Shown in pieces: positions 9,286 through 18,841 of a stretch of 64,000 bases of DNA; position 1 is the stretch's first letter; every line of letters starts with the position of its first letter. A model generated the notes under the pieces. That model did not search any database. It was not told the DNA's origin and saw only the letters and a list, made by a program, of their open reading frames with translations. This stretch comes from Solilutibacter tolerans (GTDB lineage Bacteria > Pseudomonadota > Gammaproteobacteria > Xanthomonadales > Xanthomonadaceae). The position numbers and the translations under genes were made by a program. The stretch spans positions 186,001-250,000 of the forward strand of contig NZ_FTLW01000001.1 in the NCBI RefSeq assembly GCF_900155935.1, in the 5' to 3' direction.

Positions 9286-10740
9286 TTAGTCGATGCCCAG
9301 CTTCTTTAGTTTGTAGCGCAGCGCACGGAAGGTAATGCCCAGCTGCGCGGCGGTCTTGGTCTTGTTGTAGCGATTGGCAACGAGCGCTTGTTCGATCGCG
9401 GCGCGCTCCATTTGTTCGATGGCATCGGGCAGCGCTTGTCCGGGTTCGACATCCAGGATCTCTGTTACGCCACCGTCGTTCGTGGCTAATGCCGGTGCAG
9501 CGGGCGCAGGCGCTTTCACAGTGGGCTCGCTAGGTGCCGAGGCTGGCGCGGCCGCGCCTTGTTGCGGAAGCAGCAGGTCGCCGGCTTCGATCACTTCGCC
9601 ATCGGCCATGGTCATGGCGCGCTCAAGGATGTTTTCCAGCTCGCGTACGTTGCCTGGGAATGCATAGCCGCCCAGCGCGCGTTGCGCAGAAGCGCCCAGC
9701 CGTGGTGCGGGGATGCCTTGCTCACGCGCCAGTCGCGCAAGGATGCCATCGGCCAGGGCAGTCAAGTCATCGCCGCGGTCGCGCAGCGGCGGCACGCGCA
9801 ATTCGATCACGTTGATGCGGTAGTACAAGTCGTGGCGGAACTTGCCTTCATCCACCAGTTGCGCCAGATTTTTGTGCGTGGCGGAGAGCAGACGTATATC
9901 GACATCCACTTCGCCGGCCGCACCGACCGGACGGACGCGTTTCTCCTGGATGGCGCGCAGCAATTTGACCTGCATCGGCATGGGCAGCTCGGCGACTTCA
10001 TCCAGGAACAAAGTGCCGCCACTGGCCGCCTGGAACAAGCCGACCTTGTCGGCATGGGCACCGGTAAAGCTGCCCTTCTTGTGGCCGAAGAATTCGCTTT
10101 CCATCAACTCGCTGGGAATGGCGCCGCAGTTCACCGGTACAAACGGACCGGACGCGCGCGGGCTGAGGTCGTGGATGCTGCGCGCGGTGAGTTCCTTGCC
10201 GGTGCCGGATTCGCCCCAGATGTAGACCGGGGCCTGGCTGCGCGCCACTTTGGCGATGGTTTGACGCAGTGCTTGCATCGGCGCTGAATCGCCTTCCAGC
10301 TTGGCAATCGCGGTGTTGGCGGCTTGCTCGTTGCTGGTGGCTGCAATCGGAGCCATCGTGCCGCGCTCGGAGCGCAACTTGAGGGCATGGCGGACCAGGT
10401 CACGCAGCGCGTGCAAGTCGACCGGCTTGGCGACGAAGTCGAATGCGCCGGCTTTCAATGCCTCGACCGCAGCCTCGACATTGCCGAAGGCGGTGATCAT
10501 CGCCGCGGGCGTCATCGGATAGTGCGCGCTGATGTGCGCGAGCAGCTCCATGCCGCTGCCATCGGGCAGGCGCATGTCGGTCAGGCAGAAGACGAAAGGT
10601 TGCTGGGCGAGTTGCTGCTTGGCCGCGCCGACGGTGGCCGCGGTTTCGACGCGCAGTCCCATCCGGGTGAGGGTGACAACCAGTAGTTCACGGATGTCGC
10701 GCTCGTCATCCACCACCAAAGCGCACTGAGCTGCAGTCAC
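9286..10740 (-). CDS. pilR: Sigma-54-dependent response regulator PilR
   Basis: PilR is an NtrC-family activator with receiver, AAA+ and Fis-type HTH domains. Phospho-acceptor D55 lies in LTDMRLPDG with the acidic pocket at VVDDE and K105. AAA+ Walker A GESGTGKE is at 174-181. The sigma-54 contact loop reads GSFTGA (221-226), a Ser variant of GAFTGA. The C-terminal helix-turn-helix ends in ALRYKLKKLGID. GTG 10740 is chosen because GGAG stands 6 bases upstream; a TTG six codons earlier lacks a site. Partner kinase pilS is directly upstream and the target pilin promoter directly downstream. Confidence 0.94.
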   Translation of the reverse strand: MTAAQCALVVDDERDIRELLVVTLTRMGLRVETAATVGAAKQQLAQQPFVFCLTDMRLPDGSGMELLAHISAHYPMTPAAMITAFGNVEAAVEALKAGAFDFVAKPVDLHALRDLVRHALKLRSERGTMAPIAATSNEQAANTAIAKLEGDSAPMQALRQTIAKVARSQAPVYIWGESGTGKELTARSIHDLSPRASGPFVPVNCGAIPSELMESEFFGHKKGSFTGAHADKVGLFQAASGGTLFLDEVAELPMPMQVKLLRAIQEKRVRPVGAAGEVDVDIRLLSATHKNLAQLVDEGKFRHDLYYRINVIELRVPPLRDRGDDLTALADGILARLAREQGIPAPRLGASAQRALGGYAFPGNVRELENILERAMTMADGEVIEAGDLLLPQQGAAAPASAPSEPTVKAPAPAAPALATNDGGVTEILDVEPGQALPDAIEQMERAAIEQALVANRYNKTKTAAQLGITFRALRYKLKKLGID

Positions 10741-10788
10741 GCGATACTCCGAAAACAATTCCCCATGATGTCTGAAAGCCTAGCAGCA

Positions 10789-12372
10789 TCAGGGTGCGGT
10801 CGGGGCATGCGGCAGGATCAGGCGGAAGCAACTGCCGTTGGTGCGGCGCAGGTATTGGAGGTCGCCGTCATTTGACCGCGCCAGTTCGCGGGCGATGTAA
10901 AGCCCAAGCCCGGTGCCATGGCTGGATGTAGTAAAAAATGGCCGGAACAAGCCTTTTTGTGCATGTTCCTGGATGCCGGGGCCGCGATCCAATACATCGA
11001 TGATTAGATGCAGGCCCTCGTCGCGCAGGCGCAGGATCATGTGGGCGGGTTGGTCGGGCATGCGGCCGTAATAGCGGGCGTTGCTGACCAGCACCATCAA
11101 TATCTGGTGCACGTGCTTCGGGTCGGCATGCGCGCGCAGTTTTGTCGAAGGGGCCTGCAGCTCCAAGGTGTCGTTGTCGAGCGGGAAGCCAGCGGCATAT
11201 TCGGCAAGGAAGTCATGCAGCATCTCGCCCAGGTCGAAGTCTTGCGGCTGCGCGCGTTCGCGGCGGGCAAGCCCCAGCACACTGTCGATGATGCCGTTCA
11301 TGCGCTGGATCTGCTGGTCGATGATGTCCAGCATGCGTCGATCCATCACATCCAGATGGCTCGACTCATTGAGCAATTGCGCGGAATACTTGATCGCCGA
11401 CAACGGGTTGCGGATCTCGTGGGCAAGGCTGGCAGAGAAGCGCCCCAGCGTGGCCAAGGTGATGCTTTCGGCGCGCTTGGTGGCTTGTGATGTGTCTTCG
11501 AGGAAGACCAATACTTCGTCGCTGTCCGGGTGCAGCTGAAAGAATTGCGGCTCAATCTGGCGTGCGTCTACGCCTACAGTCACCGGGCTGCGTTCCGCGT
11601 CCGGATTGCGCTCCCAGGCTTCCATCATGCGTTGCAGTTCGGGCGATGCCACGGCCAGTGAGCGTCGATCCCCCTCCGGCGGCAACTGCAGCAATTGCGC
11701 ACCCACTTCGTTGCTGGACTGGATATCGCCCTTGGCATCGACCACCACCACGCCTGCGGGCAGTCGCTCGAGGATTTGTTGGGTCAATGCAGAGAGCTCG
11801 GCGATCTCCAATTGCTGCGCGGACGTGGCCCAGGTGGCCAGGGCGATGCGGTGACCTATGCGCCCGGCCAATAGTGCAATCGTGTAATAAGCCAGCATCA
11901 AGGGAATGAGGTAAGGCCCCATCTCATGCCGGCTTGCTTCATTGCCGGCAAAAATGCTGATAAGCATCGCGCATGACAGGGTTGCGGACAGGGCACCGAA
12001 ACTGGTGGAGACCATCAAAGCCCCGGAAGCGATGGTAAACAGCAGCAACACGCCGATGACGGCGATTGCCTCCGGCAGCAGGCTCAGGACGACGGAGGCG
12101 AACCCCAAGTCGACGATCGTCCCTACGATCAGCTGCCATCGCACCTGGACCCGGGTAAAGCTCAGCGCCAGCAGTAACCCGGCAACCAGGACATAGCCCA
12201 TGCCGGTGAAACCCGCTGCGCTGTTGAATGCCACGCCCCAAGACAAAGAGGACGCTGGCAGCACCAACATCAAGGCGACGAGTGCGGCGGCAACCAAGCG
12301 ATAAATCACGTACAGCTGGACTTCCGCCCCTAGCGGATGCCGCGACACGGGTTGGTGCGAAAGCGCGTTCAT
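10789..12372 (-). CDS. pilS: Sensor histidine kinase PilS
   Basis: PilS is a membrane sensor kinase with about six hydrophobic segments in residues 20-175, a PAS-like domain (about 200-290), a HisKA domain with H318 in LAHEIRNP, and an HATPase domain with N-box SNARYYG, DRGPGI and GTGLGLYIA. It should phosphorylate PilR. In Pseudomonas PilS also senses the pilin itself in the membrane; whether that holds here is inference. 527 aa; ATG 12372. Confidence 0.93.
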   Translation of the reverse strand: MNALSHQPVSRHPLGAEVQLYVIYRLVAAALVALMLVLPASSLSWGVAFNSAAGFTGMGYVLVAGLLLALSFTRVQVRWQLIVGTIVDLGFASVVLSLLPEAIAVIGVLLLFTIASGALMVSTSFGALSATLSCAMLISIFAGNEASRHEMGPYLIPLMLAYYTIALLAGRIGHRIALATWATSAQQLEIAELSALTQQILERLPAGVVVVDAKGDIQSSNEVGAQLLQLPPEGDRRSLAVASPELQRMMEAWERNPDAERSPVTVGVDARQIEPQFFQLHPDSDEVLVFLEDTSQATKRAESITLATLGRFSASLAHEIRNPLSAIKYSAQLLNESSHLDVMDRRMLDIIDQQIQRMNGIIDSVLGLARRERAQPQDFDLGEMLHDFLAEYAAGFPLDNDTLELQAPSTKLRAHADPKHVHQILMVLVSNARYYGRMPDQPAHMILRLRDEGLHLIIDVLDRGPGIQEHAQKGLFRPFFTTSSHGTGLGLYIARELARSNDGDLQYLRRTNGSCFRLILPHAPTAP

Positions 12373-12435
12373 GGGGCGTAGGCAGGCTCCGTGGGGCCAG
12401 TTTCATTGAGGGTTGGGGGCGGCCGAACCCCGGTT

Positions 12436-12464
12436 TTGCCCGAGCAGGCCGCATCGGCGACAAT
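12436..12464 (+). promoter_or_regulatory. Candidate sigma-70 promoter of sucCD
   Basis: TTGCCC (12436-12441), 17 bases, GACAAT (12459-12464), followed by about 60 bases to the sucC start. Both hexamers match 4 of 6. Confidence 0.4.
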
Positions 12465-12523
12465 ATACGGCGCTCCGCGGGCCGCGTGCCGGCGGGATGC
12501 GTCTTCCCACATCCTGGTGACCC

Positions 12524-13693
12524 ATGAATTTCCACGAATATCAGGCCAAGCAAATGTTTGGCGACTACGGCATCAATGTTCCCGCAGGGCAGGTTGCCCG
12601 CTCCCCCGACGAAGCGGTGGCCGCCGCCAAGGCAATCGGTGGCGATTTCTGGGTGGTCAAGGCCCAGATCCATGCAGGTGGCCGCGGCAAGGCCGGCGGC
12701 GTGAAGCTTGCCAAGACATTGGACGAAGTGCGCGAATACGCCAAAGCCATGCTGGGCACCAAGATGGCGACCTATCAGACCGCCGGCGTCGAGTTGCCGA
12801 TCGACAGCGTGCTGATCACGCAGGCCACCAACATCGACAAAGAACTGTACCTGTCGGTGCTGGTCGACCGCGCCACCCAGACTGTGACCTTCATCGCTTC
12901 GGCGGAAGGCGGCATGGACATCGAGCAGGTCGCGGCTGAAAAGCCCGAGGCTATCAAGACCCTGCACGTCAATTATGTGCAAGGCCTGCAGCCCTACCAG
13001 ACGCGCGACCTCGGCTTCGAGCTGGGCCTCAACGCCAAGCAGGTCGGTCAGCTGTCCAAGATCATGATGGGCCTGTTCAAGCTGTTCAACGACAAGGACC
13101 TGGCGCTGGTTGAATTGAATCCACTGGCAATCCTCGATAACGGCGATCTGGCCGTGCTGGACGGCAAGATCGATTCGGACGACAACGCCAACTTCCGTCA
13201 TCCGGACCTGGTGGCGATGCGCGACGTGCGTCAGGAAGACGAGACCGAAGTGCTCGCCTCCAAGTACGACCTCAACTACGTGACCATGGACGGCAACATC
13301 GGCTGCATGGTCAATGGCGCGGGTCTCGCCATGGCGACGATGGATGTCATCAAGTTGAACGGTGGCGAGCCGGCCAACTTCTTGGATGTCGGCGGCGGCG
13401 CCAACAAGGAAAAGGTCACCGAGGCGTTCAAGTTGATCCTCTCCAGCGACAAGGTGAAGGCGATCTTCGTCAACATCTTCGGCGGCATCGTCCGCTGCGA
13501 CATGATCGCCGAAGGCATCATCGCCGCGGTCAAGGAAGTCGGCGTCAAGGTGCCGGTGATCGTGCGCCTGGAAGGCACCAATGTGGATGCCGGCAAGGAG
13601 CTGCTGAAGAACTCCGGCCTGGCCATCATCCCGGCCGATGACATCAACGATGGCGCGAAGAAGTCGGTGGAAGCCGTCAAGAACGCCGCCTGA
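12524..13693 (+). CDS. sucC: Succinyl-CoA synthetase (ADP-forming) beta subunit
   Basis: SucC is the ATP-grasp subunit of succinate-CoA ligase in the TCA cycle, making succinate and nucleoside triphosphate. The N-terminal NFHEYQAK, the nucleotide-binding [16 protein letters not shown] and the C-terminal CoA-ligase segment with GGIVRCD are all conserved. 389 aa is the usual length. sucD follows after 23 bases. In this order the pair stands apart from the sdh/sucAB genes and next to pilS, divergently. Confidence 0.98.
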   Translation: MNFHEYQAKQMFGDYGINVPAGQVARSPDEAVAAAKAIGGDFWVVKAQIHAGGRGKAGGVKLAKTLDEVREYAKAMLGTKMATYQTAGVELPIDSVLITQATNIDKELYLSVLVDRATQTVTFIASAEGGMDIEQVAAEKPEAIKTLHVNYVQGLQPYQTRDLGFELGLNAKQVGQLSKIMMGLFKLFNDKDLALVELNPLAILDNGDLAVLDGKIDSDDNANFRHPDLVAMRDVRQEDETEVLASKYDLNYVTMDGNIGCMVNGAGLAMATMDVIKLNGGEPANFLDVGGGANKEKVTEAFKLILSSDKVKAIFVNIFGGIVRCDMIAEGIIAAVKEVGVKVPVIVRLEGTNVDAGKELLKNSGLAIIPADDINDGAKKSVEAVKNAA

Positions 13694-13716
13694 TCCCACC
13701 TTCGAGGAATTTTGAA

Positions 13717-14589
13717 ATGGCAGTTTTGATCAACAAGGACACGAAGGTGCTGGTCCAGGGCTTCACCGGCTCCCAGGGCACCTTCCACGCGCAGCAGATG
13801 CTCGATTACGGCACGAAAGTCGTGGGCGGCGTCACTCCGGGCAAGGGCGGCACCGAGCACCTCGGCCTGCCGGTGTTCGACACCATGCAGCAGGCAGTGA
13901 AAGCGACCGGCGCGAATGCCTCGGTCATTTACGTGCCGCCGCCGTTCGCGGCCGATGCGATTCTTGAAGCGGCCGATGCCGGCATCAAGGTCATCGTCTG
14001 CATTACCGAAGGCATCCCGGTGCTGGACATGATGCGCGTCAAGAACACGCTGAAGGGTTACCCGGACACCGTGCTGGTGGGCCCGAACTGCCCCGGCGTG
14101 ATCACTCCGGGCGAATGCAAGATCGGCATCATGCCGGGCCACATCCACATGCCGGGCAAGGTTGGCATCGTCTCGCGCAGCGGCACGCTGACGTATGAGG
14201 CGGTCAAGCAGACCACGGACGCGGGCCTCGGCCAGTCCACCTGTATTGGTATCGGCGGCGACCCGATCAACGGCACCAACTTCATCGATGCGCTCAAGCT
14301 GTTCCAGGAAGACCCGCAGACCGAAGGCATCATCATGGTCGGCGAAATCGGTGGTTCGGCTGAAGAAGAAGCCGCCGAATACATCGCCAAGCACGTGACC
14401 AAGCCGGTTGTTGGTTTCATCGCCGGTGCGTCCGCGCCGAAGGGCAAGCGCATGGGGCACGCCGGCGCGATCGCCTCGGGCGGCCAGGGCACGGCGGAAG
14501 GCAAGTTTGCCGCGATGGAAGCCGCAGGCATCACCACGGTGAAGTCGCCGGGTGATCTGGGTGCGGCGATTGCGAAGCGCCTGGCTTGA
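13717..14589 (+). CDS. sucD: Succinyl-CoA synthetase alpha subunit
   Basis: SucD carries the CoA-binding domain and the phosphorylated active-site histidine, here H248 in KRMGHAGAI. The CoA-binding [10 protein letters not shown] is at residues 15-24, and GPNCPG and SRSGTLTYE are conserved. AGGA lies upstream of ATG 13717. 290 aa. It forms an alpha2beta2 or alpha-beta enzyme with SucC. Confidence 0.98.
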   Translation: MAVLINKDTKVLVQGFTGSQGTFHAQQMLDYGTKVVGGVTPGKGGTEHLGLPVFDTMQQAVKATGANASVIYVPPPFAADAILEAADAGIKVIVCITEGIPVLDMMRVKNTLKGYPDTVLVGPNCPGVITPGECKIGIMPGHIHMPGKVGIVSRSGTLTYEAVKQTTDAGLGQSTCIGIGGDPINGTNFIDALKLFQEDPQTEGIIMVGEIGGSAEEEAAEYIAKHVTKPVVGFIAGASAPKGKRMGHAGAIASGGQGTAEGKFAAMEAAGITTVKSPGDLGAAIAKRLA

Positions 14590-14620
14590 CGGCTGCGAGG
14601 CCGTGATCGGCCCGCGCAAC

Positions 14621-14670
14621 CGGTGCTCGAAGGCTCACGTACTGCCTGTACGCTTCGCCTTCTCAGCGCC
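14621..14670. repeat. Long imperfect hairpin after sucD, possible REP-like element
   Basis: Three nested arms pair: CGGTGCT with AGCGCCG (one wobble), GAAGGC with GCCTTC, and CGTAC with GTACG around TGCCT. It lies 31 bases after the sucD stop and before a separate terminator. Only one copy was seen in this window, so the repeat nature is a guess from its shape. Confidence 0.35.
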
Positions 14671-14742
14671 GGCCGCGCGAACCGCTGAAGGCCACTCGCT
14701 CGCCAAGCACTAAGCCTCGACAAGCATCACTGAAGTCGAAAG

Positions 14743-14771
14743 AAAGGCCACCCGATCGGGTGGCCTTTTTC
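14743..14771 (+). terminator. Terminator downstream of sucCD
   Basis: AAAGGCCACCCGA at 14743-14755 is followed directly by its perfect inverted copy TCGGGTGGCCTTT and a further T-run. It would end sucCD transcription about 160 bases after sucD. Confidence 0.88.
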
Positions 14772-14862
14772 TTATGGTGTGATGCGGCTTCGGAGTTTGC
14801 ATGGCTGCCTTGTACGGCGTCTCGGATTCCGTATGCCGGCATTAACACCTCAACATTTTGTG

Positions 14863-14891
14863 TTGACGATGTAGCATCGACCCATTATGTT
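14863..14891 (+). promoter_or_regulatory. Sigma-70 promoter upstream of the nrdAB riboswitch
   Basis: TTGACG (14863-14868), 17 bases, TATGTT (14886-14891): a strong match. The start should fall near 14898, right at the riboswitch 5' end. The spacer contains CGATG-TAG-CATCG (14867-14879), and CAACA-N5-TGTTG (14851-14865) overlaps the -35, so a repressor site is possible. Confidence 0.65.
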
Positions 14892-14899
14892 GTGGCTGT

Positions 14900-15120
14900 C
14901 GAAGGTGTCTGCGCCTAGCCAGGTGCAGACTGAAATGGGAATCCGGTGGAAGCGTCGTGGCAACACGCCTGCTTGAATCCGGAGCTGCCCCGCAGCGGTA
15001 ATTGGGAACGACCCGCGTCAATGGCACTGGCTCGTCGCGCAAGGCGACATGGCTGGGAAGCGACGCGCAGTAGATGCGATCAGCCGATCGCGCGCCCATG
15101 AGCCCGAAGACCTGCCTCGG
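14900..15120 (+). ncRNA. Cobalamin (B12) riboswitch in the nrdAB leader
   Basis: The conserved core of the AdoCbl riboswitch is readable: GGTG near 14903, GGGAATCCGGTG at about 14937, CCGGAGCTGCCCCGCAGCGGTAA at about 14979-15001 (internal conserved loop), ATGGCTGGGAAG at about 15050, and the B12 box AGCCCGAAGACCTGCC at 15101-15116. It is followed by about 225 untranslated bases containing CTCGCCC-N4-GGGCGAG (15232-15249) with no T-tract. The off mechanism therefore cannot be read. B12 binding would be expected to lower nrdAB expression. Confidence 0.92.
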
Positions 15121-15344
15121 CCGGCGCATGTGCGCCGTCTGGCCAACCGTCTCCGCGGGGAGCGCAGGTCGAAGCAGGCAGGGGCCGATGGGTCGCTGCG
15201 TGTCGTCGATCTTCGTCCGCGTTGATGCAGGCTCGCCCGAGGGGGCGAGGGCCGGTCGTCGTGGATGTCGGCTTCGGTCCCCAGACCGGTTGGCATTCCG
15301 TCGCACCGCTTTCGCTTTCTCTCCATTGACCCAAGGAGAGATGC

Positions 15345-17789
15345 ATGGATACCGCAACACCCACCCGCGACATCCCCACCCAGTCCGATGTCGCTGCGAA
15401 GGTTGAACCTCGTACGACCCAGGGCAACTTCGCCCTCACGCCGCCGCACGCACCCACGGCCATGGGCATCACCAAGCGCGACGGCCGCCGCGAGGCGGTC
15501 GATGTCGGCAAGATCGTGCGCGCCGTGCAGCGCTGCAGTGACGGGCTGGACGACATCGACCCGATGCGCGTCGCGCTCAAGACGATTGCAGGGATTTATG
15601 ACGGGGCGACCACCCGTGAGCTGGATGAGCTGTCGATTCGCACTGCGGCCGCGTTCACCGCCGACGAGCCGCAGTACGCGCGTCTGGCCGCGCGTTTGCT
15701 CTCGGCTTACATCGACAAGGAAGTGACCGGGCAGGGCATCCACTCGTTCTCGCAATCGATCTCGCTGGGGGTCGAGCAAGGCCTAATCAATGACCGCTTG
15801 CGGCAGGTCGTCGAAGCCAATGCACGCAAGTTCAACGATGCCATTGATGTCGAGCAAACCAAGCGCTTCGAATACTTCGGCCTGCGTACCCTGTATGACC
15901 GCTATTTGCTGCGTCACCCGACGCGCCGCACGGTCATCGAGACGCCTCAGCAGTTCTTCATGCGTATCGCGGTGTCACTCACCGAAAGCGCCGGTGAAGC
16001 CTTGGAGCTGTATCGCTTGATGTCGTCGCTGGACTACATCCCCAGCTCGCCCACGTTGTTCAACTCCGGCACGCGGCATGAGCAGTTGTCCTCGTGCTTT
16101 TTGCTCGATTCGCCGAAGGATTCGCTGGCGGACATCTATGCGCGTTATGCAGACGTGGCGCAGCTCTCCAAGTTCTCGGGCGGCATTGGACAGGCGTATT
16201 CGCGCATCCGTTCGCGCGGTGGATTGATCCGCGGCACCAACGGCCGCAGCAACGGGATCGTGCCGTGGTTGAAGACGTTGGATGCCTCGGTCGCTGCAGT
16301 GAACCAAGGCGGCAAGCGCAAGGGCGCGGCCTGCATCTATCTGGAAACTTGGCATGCGGACATCGAGGAGTTCCTGGAGTTGCGTGACAACACCGGCGAC
16401 GAGATGCGCCGCACCCACAACCTCAATTTGGCCAACTGGGTGCCTGATCTTTTCATGCGCCGCGTCGAGGAGGATGGTGACTGGTCGTTGTTCGATCCCA
16501 GCGCGCTGCCGGAGTTGGTGGATCTGTGGGGCGAGGAATTTGATCGTGCCTTCCAGCAAGCCGAGAAACAGGGCTTGGCAACGCGCACGATTAAGGCGCG
16601 CGATTTGTATGCACGGATGATGAAAGTGCTGGGCGAGACTGGCAACGGCTGGATGACCTTCAAGGATGCGTCCAACCGCACTTGCAATCAGGTGGGCCCG
16701 GGCAGGACCGTGCATCTGTCCAATCTGTGTACCGAAATTCTCGAAGTCACTTCTGCCGAAGAAACCGCGGTGTGCAATCTCGGTTCGATCAATCTGGCGC
16801 GCCATGTTGTGGAGGATGAGCGCGGCGCTGCGCGGTTCGACTTCGACAAGCTGGCCGAAACTGTGCGTGTGGCCGTACGTCAGTTGGATCGTGTCATCGA
16901 CCTCAACTTCTATCCCATCGAGTCCGCACGCCGATCCAACATGCGCTGGCGACCGGTGGGCTTGGGCGTCATGGGCCTGCAGGATGTGTTCTTCCGATTG
17001 CGCCTGCCGTTCGATTCGACGGAGGCATTGACTCTCTCCACGCGTATTGCCGAGCGGGTCTATCTGCATGCGTTGGAGACATCCTGCGAGATTGCGGAAG
17101 AGCGTGGGGCGCATCCGGCCTTTGCGGATACGCGCGCCGCACGCGGGGATCTGCAGTTTGACCTGTGGGGCGTGGTGCCGACAGAAGTCGCTGCATGGGA
17201 AGCGTTGAAACCACGCATCGCCCAACACGGATTGCGCAATTCCTTGCTGATTGCGATCGCGCCGACCGCGACTATTGCGTCGATTGCCGGGTGTTACGAA
17301 TGCATCGAGCCACAGGTGAGCAATTTGTTCAAGCGTGAAACCTTGTCCGGCGATTTTCTGCAGGTCAATCGTTATCTGGTGGATGAACTGAAACGCTTGG
17401 GTCTGTGGACGGAGGCCACCCGGGATGCGATCAAGATGGCGGAAGGCTCGGTGCAGGGGATCAATGGCATTCCCGATGTCTTGAAGTTGGTGTACCGGAC
17501 GGCATGGGAGCTTCCGCAGAAAGCACTGATCGACCTCGCCGCAGCACGCGGTGCCTACATCGACCAATCGCAATCGCTCAACTTATTCATGGAAAGCCCG
17601 AACATCGGCCGCCTGTCATCGATGTACATGTACGCGTGGAAGTCGGGATTGAAGACGACCTATTACTTGCGATCGCGGCCGGCGACGCGCATCGCCAAGG
17701 CCACGGTCCATGTGCAGTCCGCTTACACGCCGCAAGAGGCGCTTGCGTGTTCGCTTGAGAACCCGGAAGCCTGCGAGGCCTGCCAATGA
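15345..17789 (+). CDS. nrdA: Class Ia ribonucleoside-diphosphate reductase alpha subunit
   Basis: NrdA reduces NDPs to dNDPs using a radical passed from NrdB. An ATP-cone lies at about residues 42-133. Catalytic features are C251 in LSSCF, N460/C462/E464 in SNLCTE (thiyl radical site), C477 in CNLGSINL, a double-tyrosine segment SMYMYAW, and a terminal CEAC pair for disulfide exchange. 814 aa; the 30-residue N-terminal lead-in is not conserved. AGGAG lies 8 bases before ATG 15345. It sits behind a B12 riboswitch and overlaps nrdB by ATGA. Confidence 0.96.
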   Translation: MDTATPTRDIPTQSDVAAKVEPRTTQGNFALTPPHAPTAMGITKRDGRREAVDVGKIVRAVQRCSDGLDDIDPMRVALKTIAGIYDGATTRELDELSIRTAAAFTADEPQYARLAARLLSAYIDKEVTGQGIHSFSQSISLGVEQGLINDRLRQVVEANARKFNDAIDVEQTKRFEYFGLRTLYDRYLLRHPTRRTVIETPQQFFMRIAVSLTESAGEALELYRLMSSLDYIPSSPTLFNSGTRHEQLSSCFLLDSPKDSLADIYARYADVAQLSKFSGGIGQAYSRIRSRGGLIRGTNGRSNGIVPWLKTLDASVAAVNQGGKRKGAACIYLETWHADIEEFLELRDNTGDEMRRTHNLNLANWVPDLFMRRVEEDGDWSLFDPSALPELVDLWGEEFDRAFQQAEKQGLATRTIKARDLYARMMKVLGETGNGWMTFKDASNRTCNQVGPGRTVHLSNLCTEILEVTSAEETAVCNLGSINLARHVVEDERGAARFDFDKLAETVRVAVRQLDRVIDLNFYPIESARRSNMRWRPVGLGVMGLQDVFFRLRLPFDSTEALTLSTRIAERVYLHALETSCEIAEERGAHPAFADTRAARGDLQFDLWGVVPTEVAAWEALKPRIAQHGLRNSLLIAIAPTATIASIAGCYECIEPQVSNLFKRETLSGDFLQVNRYLVDELKRLGLWTEATRDAIKMAEGSVQGINGIPDVLKLVYRTAWELPQKALIDLAAARGAYIDQSQSLNLFMESPNIGRLSSMYMYAWKSGLKTTYYLRSRPATRIAKATVHVQSAYTPQEALACSLENPEACEACQ

Positions 17790-18841
17790 GCGCGCTATCC
17801 ACCACGTTTGATGTCATCAAGGAGGAAAACCGGATGCAGCAATATTTGCTTGACCCCGGCTTCGCGCTCACCTTGCGGCCGATGCGTTATCCAGTCTTCT
17901 ACGAGATGTACCGCGATGCGATCCGCAATACCTGGACGGTGGAGGAGATCGACTTCGGCATCGATCTCAATGACCTGCGGAACAAGTTGGCGCCGGCGGA
18001 CCGACACTTGATCGAACGACTGGTGGCGTTCTTCGCCACCGGCGACAGCATTGTCGCCAACAATCTGGTACTCAATCTGTACAAGCACATCAATGCGCCG
18101 GAAGCGCGCATGTATCTCTCGCGTCAGCTGTATGAGGAAGCACTGCATGTGCAGTTCTATCTCACCTTGCTGGATGCCTATATCCCCGATGCGACACGTC
18201 GCAATGAGGCTTTCGCGGCGATCGAAAGCATTCCTTCCATTCGCGCCAAGGCTGATTTCTGCTTCCGCTGGATGGACTCGATAGATGCGTTGGACAAGCT
18301 GGAGACACGTGAGCATCGTCGTCAGTTTTTGTTGAATCTGATTTGCTTTGCCTGTTGTGTCGAAGGTCTATTTTTCTTCGCAGCTTTCGCCTACGTCTGG
18401 TTTCTTCGCTCACGTGGCTTGCTGCCCGGCCTTGCAGCCGGCACCAACTGGGTGTTTCGTGACGAGTCGGGCCATATGGCGTTTGCGTTTGAAGTGATCC
18501 GTACCGCGCGGCAGGAAGATCCGGGCTTGTTCGATGCAGGCATGGAGCGTGACGTGCGCAAGATGATGCACGAAGCCATCGAGGTCGAAGCCATCTTCGC
18601 CGACGACGTGCTGTCCGGTGGGGTGAACGGCCTGTCGCCGCAGGAAATGCGTCAATACCTGATGTATGTCGCCGACCAGCGATTGACAGCGTTAGGCATG
18701 GTGCCGGAATTTGGTGCGAAAAATCCGTTCCCGTTCCTGGACCTGCAGGACGTGCAGGAGCTGACCAATTTCTTCGAGCGACGTGTATCGGCCTATCAGG
18801 TGGGCATCAACGGCGCGGTGGCTTTTGACGATGTCTTTTGA
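17786..18841 (+). CDS. nrdB: Class Ia ribonucleoside-diphosphate reductase beta subunit
   Basis: NrdB houses the dimetal centre and the stable tyrosyl radical. Ligands are visible in order: D87, E118, H121, E193, E227 and H230, with the radical tyrosine Y125 in EALHVQFY. That marks it as a Tyr-radical class I beta rather than a Tyr-less class Ic protein. The C-terminal tail ending in DDVF fits docking to NrdA. 351 aa, translationally coupled to nrdA through a 4-base overlap. Confidence 0.95.
   Translation: MSALSTTFDVIKEENRMQQYLLDPGFALTLRPMRYPVFYEMYRDAIRNTWTVEEIDFGIDLNDLRNKLAPADRHLIERLVAFFATGDSIVANNLVLNLYKHINAPEARMYLSRQLYEEALHVQFYLTLLDAYIPDATRRNEAFAAIESIPSIRAKADFCFRWMDSIDALDKLETREHRRQFLLNLICFACCVEGLFFFAAFAYVWFLRSRGLLPGLAAGTNWVFRDESGHMAFAFEVIRTARQEDPGLFDAGMERDVRKMMHEAIEVEAIFADDVLSGGVNGLSPQEMRQYLMYVADQRLTALGMVPEFGAKNPFPFLDLQDVQELTNFFERRVSAYQVGINGAVAFDDVF

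Noticed and set aside
11939-13699. A 586-codon antisense frame across sucC and pilS
   Set aside because: It covers two certain genes on their opposite strands and has no domain or ribosome site.
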